DNA from: Pseudomonas sp. MMS21 TM103
Lineage (GTDB): Bacteria; Pseudomonadota; Gammaproteobacteria; Pseudomonadales; Pseudomonadaceae
NCBI RefSeq assembly: GCF_022132145.1
Contig: NZ_JAJISP010000001.1
Location: forward strand, 124,001 to 188,000
Length of the DNA: 64,000 nucleotides
Reading direction: 5' to 3'
The position numbers and the translations under genes were made by a program. The notes under the pieces were generated by a model. That model made no database searches. It saw only the letters and a program-made list of their open reading frames with translations, and had not been told where the DNA came from. Of the stretch, positions 19,054 through 28,326 are shown piece by piece; the stretch's first letter is position 1; each line of letters starts with the position of its first letter.

Positions 19054-20919
19054 TTACTCCTCGATTTCATTAAGACTACGGCCAGCCAATGCGGCCTTGA
19101 CCGTGGCATCCAGGCGGCGAGCGGCAAAGGCATCGGTCAACTGGGTCAAACGCTTGGTCTGCTGCTCGATGGCCAGGCCATCGTTACCCGCCATCAGCTC
19201 GCGCAACTGCTGCATTTGCGCATCGATAGCCAGGCGCTCATCGGCGTCCAGCAAACGTTCGCCATCGGCTTGCAAGGCAGCCTCTACCGCCTCGAGCAGA
19301 CGCTGAGCATCCACCTGCAGCTCACGCAAGACACGGGCAACCTTGTCGTCACCGGCATTCTTGAACGAGTCCTGCAGCATTCGCGCGATTTCGCCATCGG
19401 TAAGCCCGTAAGACGGCTTGACCTGGATGCTCGCCTCCACACCCGACGCCAGCTCGCGGGCTGCTACGCCGAGCAAGCCATCGGCATCGACCTGGAAGGT
19501 CACACGGATCTTCGCCGCACCGGCGACCATGGGCGGAATACCGCGCAACTCGAAACGCGCCAGGGAACGGCAATCGCTGATCAGCTCGCGCTCACCTTGC
19601 AGCACATGAATCATCATGGCCTTCTGGCCATCTTTATAGGTGGTGAAGTCCTGGGCACGCGCCACCGGAATAGTGGTGTTGCGCGGAATCACCTTCTCCA
19701 TCAGCCCACCCATGGTTTCCAGGCCGAGCGACAGCGGAATCACATCGAGCAGCAACAGCTCGTCACCCTCCGCACGCTTGTTCCCCGCCAGGGCATCGGC
19801 CTGGATCGCGGCACCTATGGCCACCACCTGATCCGGATCGATGTCGGTCAGGGGCTCGCGGGCAAACATCTCGGCAACCGCCTGGCGCACGCGCGGCACG
19901 CGGGTCGAACCACCGACCATGACCACGGCCTCGACCTCTTCCAGCTCGATGCCGGCATCGCGCACGGCACGCCGACAGGCCTTGAGGCTGCGCGCCAGCA
20001 TCGGCTCGATCAACGCTTCGAACTGCTCACGACTCAACTGCCCCTGCCAGGCCCCATGACTAAGCTGGGCCGCAGCACAACTGGTCAGGGTTTCCTTGGC
20101 CACGCAGGCGGCCTGCAGCAGACTGCGCTGCTCGCCCGGATCGAGATCGGCAGACAGACCGGCCTGCTCGATTATCCAGCCTGCAATTGCATGATCGAAG
20201 TCATCACCACCCAAGGCACTGTCACCACCGGTGGCCATGACCTCGAAAACCCCGCCAGTCAGACGCAAAATGGAGATATCGAAGGTGCCGCCGCCCAGGT
20301 CATAAATCGCCACCACGCCCTCGGCATGCTGGTCCAGACCATAGGCCACGGCTGCGGCGGTCGGCTCATTGAGCAGGCGCAGCACATTCAAGCCAGCCAG
20401 ACGCGCCGCATCCTTGGTGGCCTGGCGCTGGGAGTCATCGAAGTAGGCCGGCACCGTGATTACCGCACCGACCAGTTCGCCACCCAGGGCGGCCTCAGCA
20501 CGCAGGCGCAACACCTTGAGGATATCGGCAGACACTTCGACCGGGCTTTTCGGCCCCTGCACCGTATCGATGAAGGGCATGTGCGACTCGCCTTCGACAA
20601 AGCGGTAGGGCAACTGCTCGCCCAACTGTTTGACGTCGGCCAGACCGCGCCCCATCAGGCGCTTGACTGACAGCACGGTATTCAGTGGGTCAGCCGACGC
20701 GGCCAGCCTGGCGGCCTCGCCGACCTCGACATGGTCGGCGTGATAGCGCACCGCAGAGGGCAGAATGACCTGCCCTGCAGCATCGGCGATCGGCTCGGAC
20801 AGGCCGCTGCGCAGGGCAGCGACCAGCGAATTAGTGGTTCCCAGATCAATCCCCACCGCCAACCGACGCTGGTGGGGCTGGGGGCTCTGTCCGGGCTCAG
20901 CGATCTGCAGTAAGGCCAT
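19054..20919 (-). CDS. hscA: Hsp70-type chaperone HscA
   Basis: Specialised Hsp70 of 621 aa that helps IscU hand over its cluster. It has the ATPase phosphate loop [24 protein letters not shown] and [12 protein letters not shown] shortened substrate-binding domain recognises the LPPVK motif of IscU, which is present here in iscU. It lies between hscB and fdx. Confidence 0.97.
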   Translation of the reverse strand: MALLQIAEPGQSPQPHQRRLAVGIDLGTTNSLVAALRSGLSEPIADAAGQVILPSAVRYHADHVEVGEAARLAASADPLNTVLSVKRLMGRGLADVKQLGEQLPYRFVEGESHMPFIDTVQGPKSPVEVSADILKVLRLRAEAALGGELVGAVITVPAYFDDSQRQATKDAARLAGLNVLRLLNEPTAAAVAYGLDQHAEGVVAIYDLGGGTFDISILRLTGGVFEVMATGGDSALGGDDFDHAIAGWIIEQAGLSADLDPGEQRSLLQAACVAKETLTSCAAAQLSHGAWQGQLSREQFEALIEPMLARSLKACRRAVRDAGIELEEVEAVVMVGGSTRVPRVRQAVAEMFAREPLTDIDPDQVVAIGAAIQADALAGNKRAEGDELLLLDVIPLSLGLETMGGLMEKVIPRNTTIPVARAQDFTTYKDGQKAMMIHVLQGERELISDCRSLARFELRGIPPMVAGAAKIRVTFQVDADGLLGVAARELASGVEASIQVKPSYGLTDGEIARMLQDSFKNAGDDKVARVLRELQVDAQRLLEAVEAALQADGERLLDADERLAIDAQMQQLRELMAGNDGLAIEQQTKRLTQLTDAFAARRLDATVKAALAGRSLNEIEE

Positions 20920-20972
20920 GAGTAATAAATGCTTATCTGTATATCAGGCGTGCCACGTGGGCTGCGCGAGGG

Positions 20973-21494
20973 TTAATCGTCGAGGCGCTCTTCCAGCTGG
21001 CGCACCTCGTGAGAAAGCTTGTCGAGAAACTGCATGCGGCGCATCAGGCGCTCGGCCTCCGCGCGACGCAACGAATCATCCCAACAAACGGCAAAGCTTT
21101 CATGCAACTCATCCTGAGCAATCTTCAGGCGGCACTTGAACGTCGCCACACCCGCCAAGTCAGCGCTGTCCTGCAGGTCTTCCAACTCTTCACGCCAATG
21201 CATCTGCTGCAGCAGGAAGTCCGGGTCTTGCACCGTGACCTCCAGCGGCAATTCCGGCCCACCCAAGGCCAACAGGTAGCGCGCGCGCTTGGGGGCACTT
21301 TTCAGCGTGCTATATGCCTCATTGAGGCTGGCCGAATGCTCCAGCGCCAGGCGCTGCTCACGATCAGGTGCATCGGCAAAACGATCCGGATGGACATTGC
21401 GCGCCAGCTCGCGATAACGCACGGCCAACTGCTCAAGATCCAGACGAAAGCTTGGCTGCAGATCAAACAGGGCGAAATGACAAGGACTACCCAC
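20973..21494 (-). CDS. hscB: J-domain co-chaperone HscB
   Basis: Co-chaperone that brings IscU to HscA and stimulates its ATPase. The J-domain HPD motif is in [18 protein letters not shown], and the C-terminal three-helix domain contains QLEERLDD. The GTG start at 21494 ([14 protein letters not shown]), preceded by TGAGG, gives 173 aa. The longer ATG frame from 21530 would run into iscA and lacks support. Confidence 0.93.
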   Translation of the reverse strand: MGSPCHFALFDLQPSFRLDLEQLAVRYRELARNVHPDRFADAPDREQRLALEHSASLNEAYSTLKSAPKRARYLLALGGPELPLEVTVQDPDFLLQQMHWREELEDLQDSADLAGVATFKCRLKIAQDELHESFAVCWDDSLRRAEAERLMRRMQFLDKLSHEVRQLEERLDD

Positions 21495-21501
21495 AAATGC
21501 C

Positions 21502-21825
21502 TCAGATATTGAAGCTTTCGCCGCAGCCACACTCGCCGCGCACGTTAGGATTGTTGAATTTGAAACCTTCGTTCAAACCTTCCTTGACGAAGTCCAGTTC
21601 GGTGCCGTCGAGGTACACCAGGCTCTTGGGATCGATGATCACCTTGACCCCGTGAGTCTCGAACACCTGGTCTTCGCTGGCAGCCTCGTCGACGAACTCC
21701 AGCACATAAGCCAGGCCCGAACAGCCCGTAGTGCGCACGGCCAGACGGATCCCGTCGCCCTTACCGCGCCCTTCAAGCGAACGCCGCACATGCTGGGCGG
21801 CAGCTTCGGTCATGCTGATAGCCAT
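21502..21825 (-). CDS. iscA: A-type Fe-S carrier IscA
   Basis: A 107-aa A-type carrier that delivers Fe-S clusters to target proteins. The three ligand cysteines are C35, C99 and C101 (TTGCSGLAY and GECGCGESF). The ATG at 21825 has AAGGAGG seven bases upstream and is clearly the start. Confidence 0.97.
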   Translation of the reverse strand: MAISMTEAAAQHVRRSLEGRGKGDGIRLAVRTTGCSGLAYVLEFVDEAASEDQVFETHGVKVIIDPKSLVYLDGTELDFVKEGLNEGFKFNNPNVRGECGCGESFNI

Positions 21826-21836
21826 CGACAACCTCC

Positions 21837-22223
21837 TTAGAGCAAACCTTTCTTCTGCTTGTAATCACGCACGGCCGCCTTGATGGCGTCCTCGGCGAGT
21901 ACCGAGCAGTGAATTTTAACCGGCGGCAACGCCAACTCTTCGGCGAGGTGGGTGTTCTTGATGGTTTCCGCCTCATCCAGGGTCTTGCCCTTCATCCACT
22001 CGGTGGCGAGGGAGCTGGAGGCAATCGCGGAACCGCAGCCATAGGTCTTGAACTTGGCGTCTTCAATCACGCCCTGCTCGTTGACCTTGATCTGCAAACG
22101 CATCACGTCGCCGCACGCCGGGGCGCCGACCATGCCGGTACCGACATCCGGATCTTCCGCGTCCATCTTGCCGACGTTACGCGGGTTTTCGTAGTGATCA
22201 ATAACCTTTTCACTGTAAGCCAT
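21837..22223 (-). CDS. iscU: Fe-S scaffold protein IscU
   Basis: Scaffold on which IscS and iron build the cluster; 128 aa. The conserved residues C37, D39, C63, H105 and C106 are present. So is the LPPVK motif at 99-103, the binding site for HscA, consistent with hscA in the same operon. Confidence 0.98.
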   Translation of the reverse strand: MAYSEKVIDHYENPRNVGKMDAEDPDVGTGMVGAPACGDVMRLQIKVNEQGVIEDAKFKTYGCGSAIASSSLATEWMKGKTLDEAETIKNTHLAEELALPPVKIHCSVLAEDAIKAAVRDYKQKKGLL

Positions 22224-22264
22224 GCTGGTATTCCTCTCTCATCAGGGGCTGCTCAACGGCAGCT

Positions 22265-23479
22265 TTAGTGTGCAGCCCACTCGACCTTGGACAGATCGAC
22301 ACCCTCTTTGAACATATCCCACAGCGGCGACAGTTCGCGCAGCTTGGTGACCGCCTCACGAACCTTCTGCGCGGCGTAGTCGACTTCTTCGTCAGTGGTG
22401 AACCGGCCGAAGGTGAAACGGATCGAACTGTGCGCCAACTCGTCGTTACGGCCCAGGGCGCGCAACACATACGACGGCTCAAGCGAAGCCGAGGTACAGG
22501 CCGAACCCGACGATACCGCCAGATCCTTGAGCGCCATGATCAACGACTCGCCTTCGACATAGTTGAAGCTGAGGTTGAGGTTGTGCGGCACACGCGAGGT
22601 CATGCTGCCGTTCACGTACAACTCTTCCAGGCCATTGACCTGCTCGAAGAAACGATCACGCAACGCCTGGATGCGCAGGTTTTCCTGGGCCATTTCTTCC
22701 TTGGCAATACGGAAGGCTTCGCCCATACCGACGATCTGGTGAGTCGCCAGGGTACCGGAGCGCATACCGCGCTCATGACCACCGCCATGGGTCTGGGCTT
22801 CCAGACGCACACGTGGCTTGCGCCGGACGTAGAGCGCACCAACACCCTTGGGCCCGTAGGTCTTGTGTGCCGAGAAGGACATCAGGTCGACCTTGAGCTT
22901 GTCCAGATCGATGGCTACCTTGCCGGTGGACTGCGCCGCATCGACGTGAAAGAACACGCCGTGCGAACGGGTCACTTCACCGATGCCCGCGATATCGTTG
23001 ATGGTGCCGATTTCGTTATTCACATGCATGATCGACACCAGAATGGTGTCCTCGCGCAGCGCCGCCTCGACCATCGCCGGAGTAATCAGCCCGTCTTCAC
23101 CCGGCTCGATATAGGTCACTTCGAAGCCTTCGCGCTCCAACTGGCGAGTGGTGTCCAGCACCGCCTTGTGCTCGATCTTCGAGGTGACGATGTGCTTGCC
23201 CTTGCCACTGTAGAAGTGCGCAATGCCCTTGATAGCTAGGTTGTTCGACTCGGTGGCACCGGAGGTCCAGACGATCTCGCGCGGATCGGCATTGACCAGT
23301 TCGGCGACCTGACGGCGACCATTCTCAACAGCCTCCTCGGCCTTCCAGCCAAACACATGGGAGCGCGATGCCGGATTGCCGAAGTTGCCATCAACCAGCA
23401 AACACTCACTCATCTTTTGCGCCACACGCGGATCGACCGGGGTGGTGGCGGAATAATCGAGGTAAATCGGCAATTTCAT
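22265..23479 (-). CDS. iscS: Cysteine desulfurase IscS
   Basis: PLP enzyme of 404 aa that converts cysteine to alanine and passes persulfide sulfur to IscU and to tRNA-thiolation partners. The PLP lysine is K206 (SFSAHKTYG) and the persulfide cysteine is C328 (SSGSACTSA). The ATG at 23479 ([16 protein letters not shown]) is the standard start; the 24-codon extension reaches into iscR and is not used. Confidence 0.98.
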   Translation of the reverse strand: MKLPIYLDYSATTPVDPRVAQKMSECLLVDGNFGNPASRSHVFGWKAEEAVENGRRQVAELVNADPREIVWTSGATESNNLAIKGIAHFYSGKGKHIVTSKIEHKAVLDTTRQLEREGFEVTYIEPGEDGLITPAMVEAALREDTILVSIMHVNNEIGTINDIAGIGEVTRSHGVFFHVDAAQSTGKVAIDLDKLKVDLMSFSAHKTYGPKGVGALYVRRKPRVRLEAQTHGGGHERGMRSGTLATHQIVGMGEAFRIAKEEMAQENLRIQALRDRFFEQVNGLEELYVNGSMTSRVPHNLNLSFNYVEGESLIMALKDLAVSSGSACTSASLEPSYVLRALGRNDELAHSSIRFTFGRFTTDEEVDYAAQKVREAVTKLRELSPLWDMFKEGVDLSKVEWAAH

Positions 23480-23528
23480 TGATCTTCTCCTAATCAGGTT
23501 TCTGGCCACGCGGGCCGGCACCCTACGT

Positions 23529-24020
23529 TCAATCGACGGTGGATGCTGCAATCTTGTCTAAGTGCGGCATCCTGCCATTAGTGCGCCGCTGGTCCTGACA
23601 CTGCGCGATTTCCTGCACTTCGCGGCGCGTCACCAGATCAGCCAAACTGATGCCACTGAGGAACTCATGAATCTGCTGACTCAGGTCGCACCATAAATGA
23701 TGGGTCAAGCAGGTATCGCCGCCATGGCAATCGCCCTGCCCTTGACAGCGCGTGGCATCGACCGACTCGTTGACCGCATCGATTACTTCGGCTACCTGGA
23801 TACCCTGCATGTCGCGCGACAACTGATAACCGCCACCGGGACCACGCACGCTGGAAACCAGATTACTCCGGCGCAGCTTGGCGAACAGCTGCTCGAGGTA
23901 TGACAGGGAGATACCCTGACGCTCGGAGATATCGGCCAGGGACACCGGCCCATGCTGCGCATGTAGCGCCAGATCGAGCATGGCGGTAACGGCGTATCGG
24001 CCTTTGGTGGTTAGTCGCAT
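23529..24020 (-). CDS. iscR: Fe-S cluster regulator IscR
   Basis: Rrf2-family repressor of 163 aa. Holo-IscR with a 2Fe-2S cluster represses the isc operon. Ligands C92, C98, C104 and H107 are all present in the spacing RCxxxxxCxxxxxCxxH, and the winged-helix DNA-binding part contains [14 protein letters not shown]. It is the first gene of iscRSUA-hscBA-fdx-iscX, and its promoter carries two matches to the type-1 IscR operator. Confidence 0.97.
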   Translation of the reverse strand: MRLTTKGRYAVTAMLDLALHAQHGPVSLADISERQGISLSYLEQLFAKLRRSNLVSSVRGPGGGYQLSRDMQGIQVAEVIDAVNESVDATRCQGQGDCHGGDTCLTHHLWCDLSQQIHEFLSGISLADLVTRREVQEIAQCQDQRRTNGRMPHLDKIAASTVD

Positions 24021-24053
24021 GAGGGAGTTACCACGGGATCACAATTTGCGGCG

Positions 24054-24108
24054 AGTATGCAATTCCCGAGTATTTAAGTCAACTATAAGACCAAGTGATT
24101 TACTCGGG
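24054..24108 (-). promoter_or_regulatory. iscR promoter with two type-1 IscR operators
   Basis: On the minus strand TTGACT (24077-24082) and CATACT (24054-24059) are separated by 17 bp, a good sigma-70 promoter. A type-1 IscR box covers 24062-24086 and includes the -35; a second, weaker box covers 24090-24108 and matches about 15 of the 19 consensus positions I compared. The arrangement implies the usual feedback repression by holo-IscR. Confidence 0.8.
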
Positions 24109-24160
24109 ATTGGCCGCAATCGGAGGGCGCCCAGCATAGCAAAGCGCTCGCCCCGACGCA

Positions 24161-24940
24161 TCACACCGCCGGCTTGTCATCCTGATCCTTGCACACACCA
24201 ACGAAGTCCTCGTCACGCAGCGCCGGCAACTCTTTGGCGCGGTAGTCACTGCCCAACTCGTTGAGCGCCTTGCACATACCCTCCAGACGCCCGTCAACCG
24301 CCTGCAAGTGATCGAGCAACTGACCAATGGCGCGCGCCACTGGATCCGGCATGTCCTGACCGACACCATAGGCATCGAAGCCCAATTTTTCCGCCATGGC
24401 CTGACGCTTGGCCGCCTGCTCATCATCCACCTTGACGATGATCCGCCCGGGAATACCGACTGCGGTCGCCCCTGCAGGCACCTCTTTGGTCACCACTGCG
24501 TTGGAACCGATCTTGGCCCCCGCGCCTACCGTGAACGGCCCGAGCACCTTGGCCCCAGCACCGACCACCACGCCATCTTCCAGCGTCGGATGGCGCTTGC
24601 CCTTGTTCCAGCTGGTGCCACCCAGGGTCACGCCCTGATACAGGGTGACATCATTGCCGATCTCGGCCGTCTCACCGATGACGATACCCATGCCATGGTC
24701 AATGAAGAAGCGTCGGCCGATTTTCGCCCCTGGATGAATCTCGATTCCGGTCAACCAACGCCCCAGGTTGGAGACCACCCGCGCCAACCACTTCCAGCCG
24801 GACGTCCACAGCGCATGAGCCAGGCGATGCAGCCAGACCGCATGCAGGCCCGGATAGCAGGTGACCACCTCAAGCGCATTACGCGCCGCCGGGTCGCGAT
24901 GAAATACGCCCTGGATATCTTCCCGCATGCGCTCAAACAT
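24161..24940 (-). CDS. cysE: Serine O-acetyltransferase
   Basis: Makes O-acetylserine for cysteine synthesis; 259 aa from ATG at 24940. The left-handed beta-helix is built from hexapeptide repeats ([44 protein letters not shown]) with the catalytic HGMG. The C-terminal tail lacks the typical terminal Ile of E. coli CysE, so feedback and cysteine-synthase binding may differ. Being next to isc links cysteine supply with sulfur use. Its start overlaps the end of trmJ by 8 bp. Confidence 0.96.
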   Translation of the reverse strand: MFERMREDIQGVFHRDPAARNALEVVTCYPGLHAVWLHRLAHALWTSGWKWLARVVSNLGRWLTGIEIHPGAKIGRRFFIDHGMGIVIGETAEIGNDVTLYQGVTLGGTSWNKGKRHPTLEDGVVVGAGAKVLGPFTVGAGAKIGSNAVVTKEVPAGATAVGIPGRIIVKVDDEQAAKRQAMAEKLGFDAYGVGQDMPDPVARAIGQLLDHLQAVDGRLEGMCKALNELGSDYRAKELPALRDEDFVGVCKDQDDKPAV

Positions 24941-25712
24941 CAGTTTTCCCCTGCTTATGGTGCTCACCACGCGCCGCCTTGACGGTTTCCGTCAGAATGC
25001 CACGCAAGATATTCATTTCCAGTTTACTGATACAACTACGGCCGTACAGTCGCCGTAAGCGGCTCATCAAATGCCGCGGCTTGGCCGGATCGAGGAAACC
25101 GATCTCGACCAACGCGAGCTGCAGATGCGTATAAAAGGACTCCAGCTCGTCCGTCGTCACCGGCTGGGAACTCTGAATCGCCGTGGTCTCCAACTTTAGC
25201 GTCTTGGTCGGCTTATTCTGCGCCGCCAGCCAGGCCATGCGCACTTCATAGGCCAGCACCTGCACTGCCGCCGCCAGGTTTAGCGAACTGAAATCCGGAT
25301 CGGACGGAATGTGCACATGAAAATGACAACGCTGTAGCTCTTCGTTGGTCAGGCCTGCATATTCACGACCGAACACTAGGGCCACTTCGCCACCCTGTAG
25401 AGCCTGTTCGCACGCTGCCAGCCCGCACTCGCGCGGATCGAGCAATGGCCACGGAATGCGCCGATCGCGCGCACTGGTACCCAGCACCAGACTGCAACCG
25501 ACCAGCGCCTCTTCAAGCGTACCGACGACCTGCGCGGCCTCGAGAATATCAGTCGCGCCCGAGGCCCTAGCCACCGCATCGCCACTGGGGAAGTCAATCG
25601 GGTCGACCAGCACCAGACGCATCAGACCCATGTTTTTCATGGCGCGCGCAGCACCGCCGATATTGCCGGGATGACTGGTATTGACCAGGACCACTCGAAT
25701 ATTTTGCAGCAA
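24933..25712 (-). CDS. trmJ: tRNA (cytidine/uridine-32-2'-O)-methyltransferase TrmJ
   Basis: SPOUT-fold methyltransferase of 259 aa that methylates position 32 of tRNA. The N-terminal [23 protein letters not shown] and the knot motifs [15 protein letters not shown] and [17 protein letters not shown] are characteristic. The start is TTG at 25712, the only start in frame near the conserved N-terminus. It overlaps cysE and diverges from suhB. Confidence 0.95.
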   Translation of the reverse strand: MLQNIRVVLVNTSHPGNIGGAARAMKNMGLMRLVLVDPIDFPSGDAVARASGATDILEAAQVVGTLEEALVGCSLVLGTSARDRRIPWPLLDPRECGLAACEQALQGGEVALVFGREYAGLTNEELQRCHFHVHIPSDPDFSSLNLAAAVQVLAYEVRMAWLAAQNKPTKTLKLETTAIQSSQPVTTDELESFYTHLQLALVEIGFLDPAKPRHLMSRLRRLYGRSCISKLEMNILRGILTETVKAARGEHHKQGKTDV

Positions 25713-25813
25713 CGCAAACGCTCACATGGGCAGACAAGGGCAGCAAAGCTTACAGAACCACTCGGGGTAATGCCATGCAAGACACAGACGGCACTTCATC
25801 CACCAGCCTTTTC

Positions 25814-25822
25814 TGCTAATAT
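25814..25822 (+). promoter_or_regulatory. Extended -10 promoter element for suhB
   Basis: TGCTAATAT, an extended -10 with hexamer TAATAT, lies 36 bp before the suhB ATG. The -35 region is poor, as is common with extended -10 promoters. Confidence 0.45.
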
Positions 25823-25857
25823 GGCCGGCTTTCTTTAACGACCCAGGTGAATCACCC

Positions 25858-26673
25858 ATGCACCCCATGCTGAATATCGCCCTGCGCGCAGCCCGTAGCG
25901 CCGGTGAAATGATTTTCCGCTCGATCGAACGCTTGGACGTCATCTCGGTCGACGAGAAAGATGCCAAGGATTACGTAACCGAGATCGATCGCTCGGCCGA
26001 GCTGCTGATCATCCAAGCCCTGCGCAAGGCTTATCCGACCCACGGCTTCCTCGGCGAGGAAGGCGGCCTGATCGAAGGCAGCGGCGAAGGCGCCGATTAC
26101 TTGTGGATCATCGATCCGCTGGACGGCACGACCAACTTCATCCGCGGCGTGCCGCACTTCGCCGTCAGCCTGGCCTGCAAATACCGCGGCCGACTTGAGC
26201 ACGCCGTGGTCATCGACCCGGTGCGCCAGGAAGAATTCACCGCCAGCCGCGGCCGTGGTGCCGCCCTCAACGGCCGCCGCTTACGCGTCAGCCCACGCAA
26301 GAGCCTGGAAGGCGCCCTGCTCGGCACCGGCTTCCCGTTCCGCGATAGCCAGTTGGACAATCTGGAAAACTACCTGGGCATGTTCCGCAACCTGGTTGGC
26401 CAGACCGCCGGCGTTCGTCGGGCAGGCGCTGCCAGCCTGGACCTGGCCTACGTAGCCGCAGGCCGCTACGATGCGTTCTGGGAATTCGGCCTGTCCGAAT
26501 GGGACATGGCAGCCGGCGCGCTGCTGATTCAGGAAGCAGGCGGCCTGGTCAGCGACTTCACCGGCGGCCACGAATTCCTCGAGAAAGGCCAGATCGTCGC
26601 CGGCAACACCAAGTGCTTCAAGGCAGTCCTGACGGCCATCCAGCCGCATCTTTCCGCCTCAATGAAGCGCTGA
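25858..26673 (+). CDS. suhB: Inositol monophosphatase family protein SuhB
   Basis: Mg-dependent inositol-1-monophosphatase fold of 271 aa. Metal motifs are DYVTEIDRSAE, GEEGG, WIIDPLDGTTNFIRG and WEFGLSEWDMAAGALL. In E. coli SuhB acts as an rRNA antitermination factor, and in P. aeruginosa it affects virulence regulation; catalytic residues are intact here. It is monocistronic, diverges from trmJ and ends in a strong terminator. Confidence 0.95.
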   Translation: MHPMLNIALRAARSAGEMIFRSIERLDVISVDEKDAKDYVTEIDRSAELLIIQALRKAYPTHGFLGEEGGLIEGSGEGADYLWIIDPLDGTTNFIRGVPHFAVSLACKYRGRLEHAVVIDPVRQEEFTASRGRGAALNGRRLRVSPRKSLEGALLGTGFPFRDSQLDNLENYLGMFRNLVGQTAGVRRAGAASLDLAYVAAGRYDAFWEFGLSEWDMAAGALLIQEAGGLVSDFTGGHEFLEKGQIVAGNTKCFKAVLTAIQPHLSASMKR

Positions 26674-26687
26674 CTGCACGATAAATA

Positions 26688-26714
26688 AAAAAACCGGCCG
26701 CTGGCCGGTTTTTT
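26688..26714. terminator. Bidirectional terminator after suhB
   Basis: A perfect 12-bp stem AAAAAACCGGCC/GGCCGGTTTTTT with a 3-base loop. It lies 14 bp after the suhB stop. Confidence 0.92.
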
Positions 26715-26725
26715 ATTACCCACAA

Positions 26726-26749
26726 AAAAGCGCCCCGCAGGGCGCTTTT
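26726..26749. terminator. Second hairpin terminator, for the minus-strand gene
   Basis: Stem AAAAGCGCCC/GGGCGCTTTT with loop CGCA lies 12 bp beyond the stop of the minus-strand gene at 26762. It gives back-to-back terminators between the two convergent genes. Confidence 0.9.
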
Positions 26750-26761
26750 CCATGTGCAGGG

Positions 26762-27298
26762 TTACTTGGCCGTTTCAGCCACTACCAACTGCCCATCCTT
26801 GACCGGAATCCGACTGCCGGGATCGCTGTCCATGCGCACCTGCCCCTCTTTACCATCCAACTGATACTTCACGTCATAACCAACCACTTTTTCGCTGGTA
26901 TCGGTCACGGTGCGACAGCGGTTTTCAGTGGCGGTATAGGTGGCACCGGCCTGCATGTTCTCCTGCACCTTGTTGCCGGCGTAACCGCCACCAACAGCAC
27001 CGGCTACGGTGGCTATCTTCTTGCCGGAGCCGCCACCCACCTGGTTACCCAGCAAACCGCCAACAACCGCACCGATCGCCGTACCGGCAATCTGATGCTG
27101 ATCCCGCACCGGCTTCTGCCGGGTCACGGTGACATCCTCACAGACCTCACGCGGGGTTTTGATCGTCTGCTTGATCGGTTGCACAGCTAGAACTTCCGCG
27201 TACTCGGGACCACTTACCAAGTTGTAAGTGGCCACCGCACCGCCTGCCGTCACACCAACGGCACCCAGCACAGCACCAACGAGCATTGACTTGTTCAT
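26762..27298 (-). CDS. Glycine-zipper 2TM surface-antigen-like protein
   Basis: A 178-aa exported or membrane-anchored protein. The N-terminus has a hydrophobic signal/anchor (MLVGAVLGAVGVTAGGAVATY). A glycine-zipper block follows (GTAIGAVVGGLLGNQVGGGSG..VAGAVGGGYAGN), then a C-terminal domain like the Rickettsia 17-kDa surface antigen family, with paired cysteines in CEDVTVTRQ and NRCRTVTD. AGGAG precedes the ATG at 27298. Such proteins are envelope-associated; the precise role is unknown. It is flanked by terminators and is monocistronic. Confidence 0.85.
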   Translation of the reverse strand: MNKSMLVGAVLGAVGVTAGGAVATYNLVSGPEYAEVLAVQPIKQTIKTPREVCEDVTVTRQKPVRDQHQIAGTAIGAVVGGLLGNQVGGGSGKKIATVAGAVGGGYAGNKVQENMQAGATYTATENRCRTVTDTSEKVVGYDVKYQLDGKEGQVRMDSDPGSRIPVKDGQLVVAETAK

Positions 27299-27411
27299 AT
27301 GAACTCCTGGTTTTCGCTTATTCGGCGCATGGCACCTGATTTCCGGGTATTGGACAGACGCGATGCGCGGCAAGTTCAATACGCGAAGATCAGGCACCCA
27401 CCCAGCTAGAC

Positions 27412-28317
27412 TCAGGGACGCTCATCAACCTCTTCAGTCGGCACTGGCGGAATCAGATCTTCGACAGTCAGGTCGAGCCAGATCAGTGTCGCGTTGGAGA
27501 TATAGATCGATGAATAAGTACCCACCAACACCCCCACGAACAACGCGATCGCAAAGCCGAACAGATTATCGCCGCCAAAAACCAGCAAGGCGCCAATCGC
27601 CAGCAAGGTCGAAATCGACGTGGCCAGAGTGCGCAACAGGGTTTGCGTGGTAGAGATATTGATGTTTTCGATCAAACTGGCCTTGCGCAGCACCCGGAAA
27701 TTCTCGCGAACCCGATCGAAGACCACGATGGTGTCATTCAACGAATAGCCGATGATCGCCAACAGCGCCGCCAGTACTGTCAGGTCGAACGTGACCTGAA
27801 AGAACGACAGGATGCCCAGGGTGATGATTACGTCATGCACCAGCGAGATGAACGCGCCCATGGAGAACTTCCACTGGAAGCGGAAGGCCAGGTAGAGCAT
27901 GACGCCACCCAGCGCCAGGAGCATGCCCAGGCCGCCCTGGTCACGCAACTCCTCACCGACCTGCGGGCCGACGAACTCGACTTTCTTCACCTGCAGCTTG
28001 TCACCAGACTGCTGCAGAATCGTAGCGACCTCGCTACCCAGGTCCGCATCGTCGCCCTGCATACGCACGACCACGTCGGTAGTTGCACCAAAGCTCTGCA
28101 CCACAGCATTGCCATAACCGGCACCCGCCAGACTCTGGCGAATACTGGCGAGGTCCGCAGGCTGCTCATAAGCCAGCTCGATCTGAGTACCGCCGGTAAA
28201 ATCCAGACCGAAGTTCAGGCCCTTGACCACCAGACTACCCAGCGCAATGAGCGTCAGCAGTACGGTGACAGCGAGCGCTATGTGGCGCACGCCCATGAAG
28301 TTGATTACACGATTCAT
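27412..28317 (-). CDS. secF: Protein translocase subunit SecF
   Basis: 301-aa RND-fold accessory subunit of the Sec translocon, six membrane helices. The periplasmic P1 head follows LDFTGGTQIELAYEQPADL. The conserved region IIGYSLNDTIVVFDRVREN is in TM4 and its following loop. It follows secD with a 9-bp gap. Confidence 0.97.
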   Translation of the reverse strand: MNRVINFMGVRHIALAVTVLLTLIALGSLVVKGLNFGLDFTGGTQIELAYEQPADLASIRQSLAGAGYGNAVVQSFGATTDVVVRMQGDDADLGSEVATILQQSGDKLQVKKVEFVGPQVGEELRDQGGLGMLLALGGVMLYLAFRFQWKFSMGAFISLVHDVIITLGILSFFQVTFDLTVLAALLAIIGYSLNDTIVVFDRVRENFRVLRKASLIENINISTTQTLLRTLATSISTLLAIGALLVFGGDNLFGFAIALFVGVLVGTYSSIYISNATLIWLDLTVEDLIPPVPTEEVDERP

Positions 28318-28326
28318 CTCAGCCCC

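Noticed and set aside
19216..20670. 484-codon plus-strand frame opposite hscA
   Set aside because: No domain; hscA is complete on the other strand.
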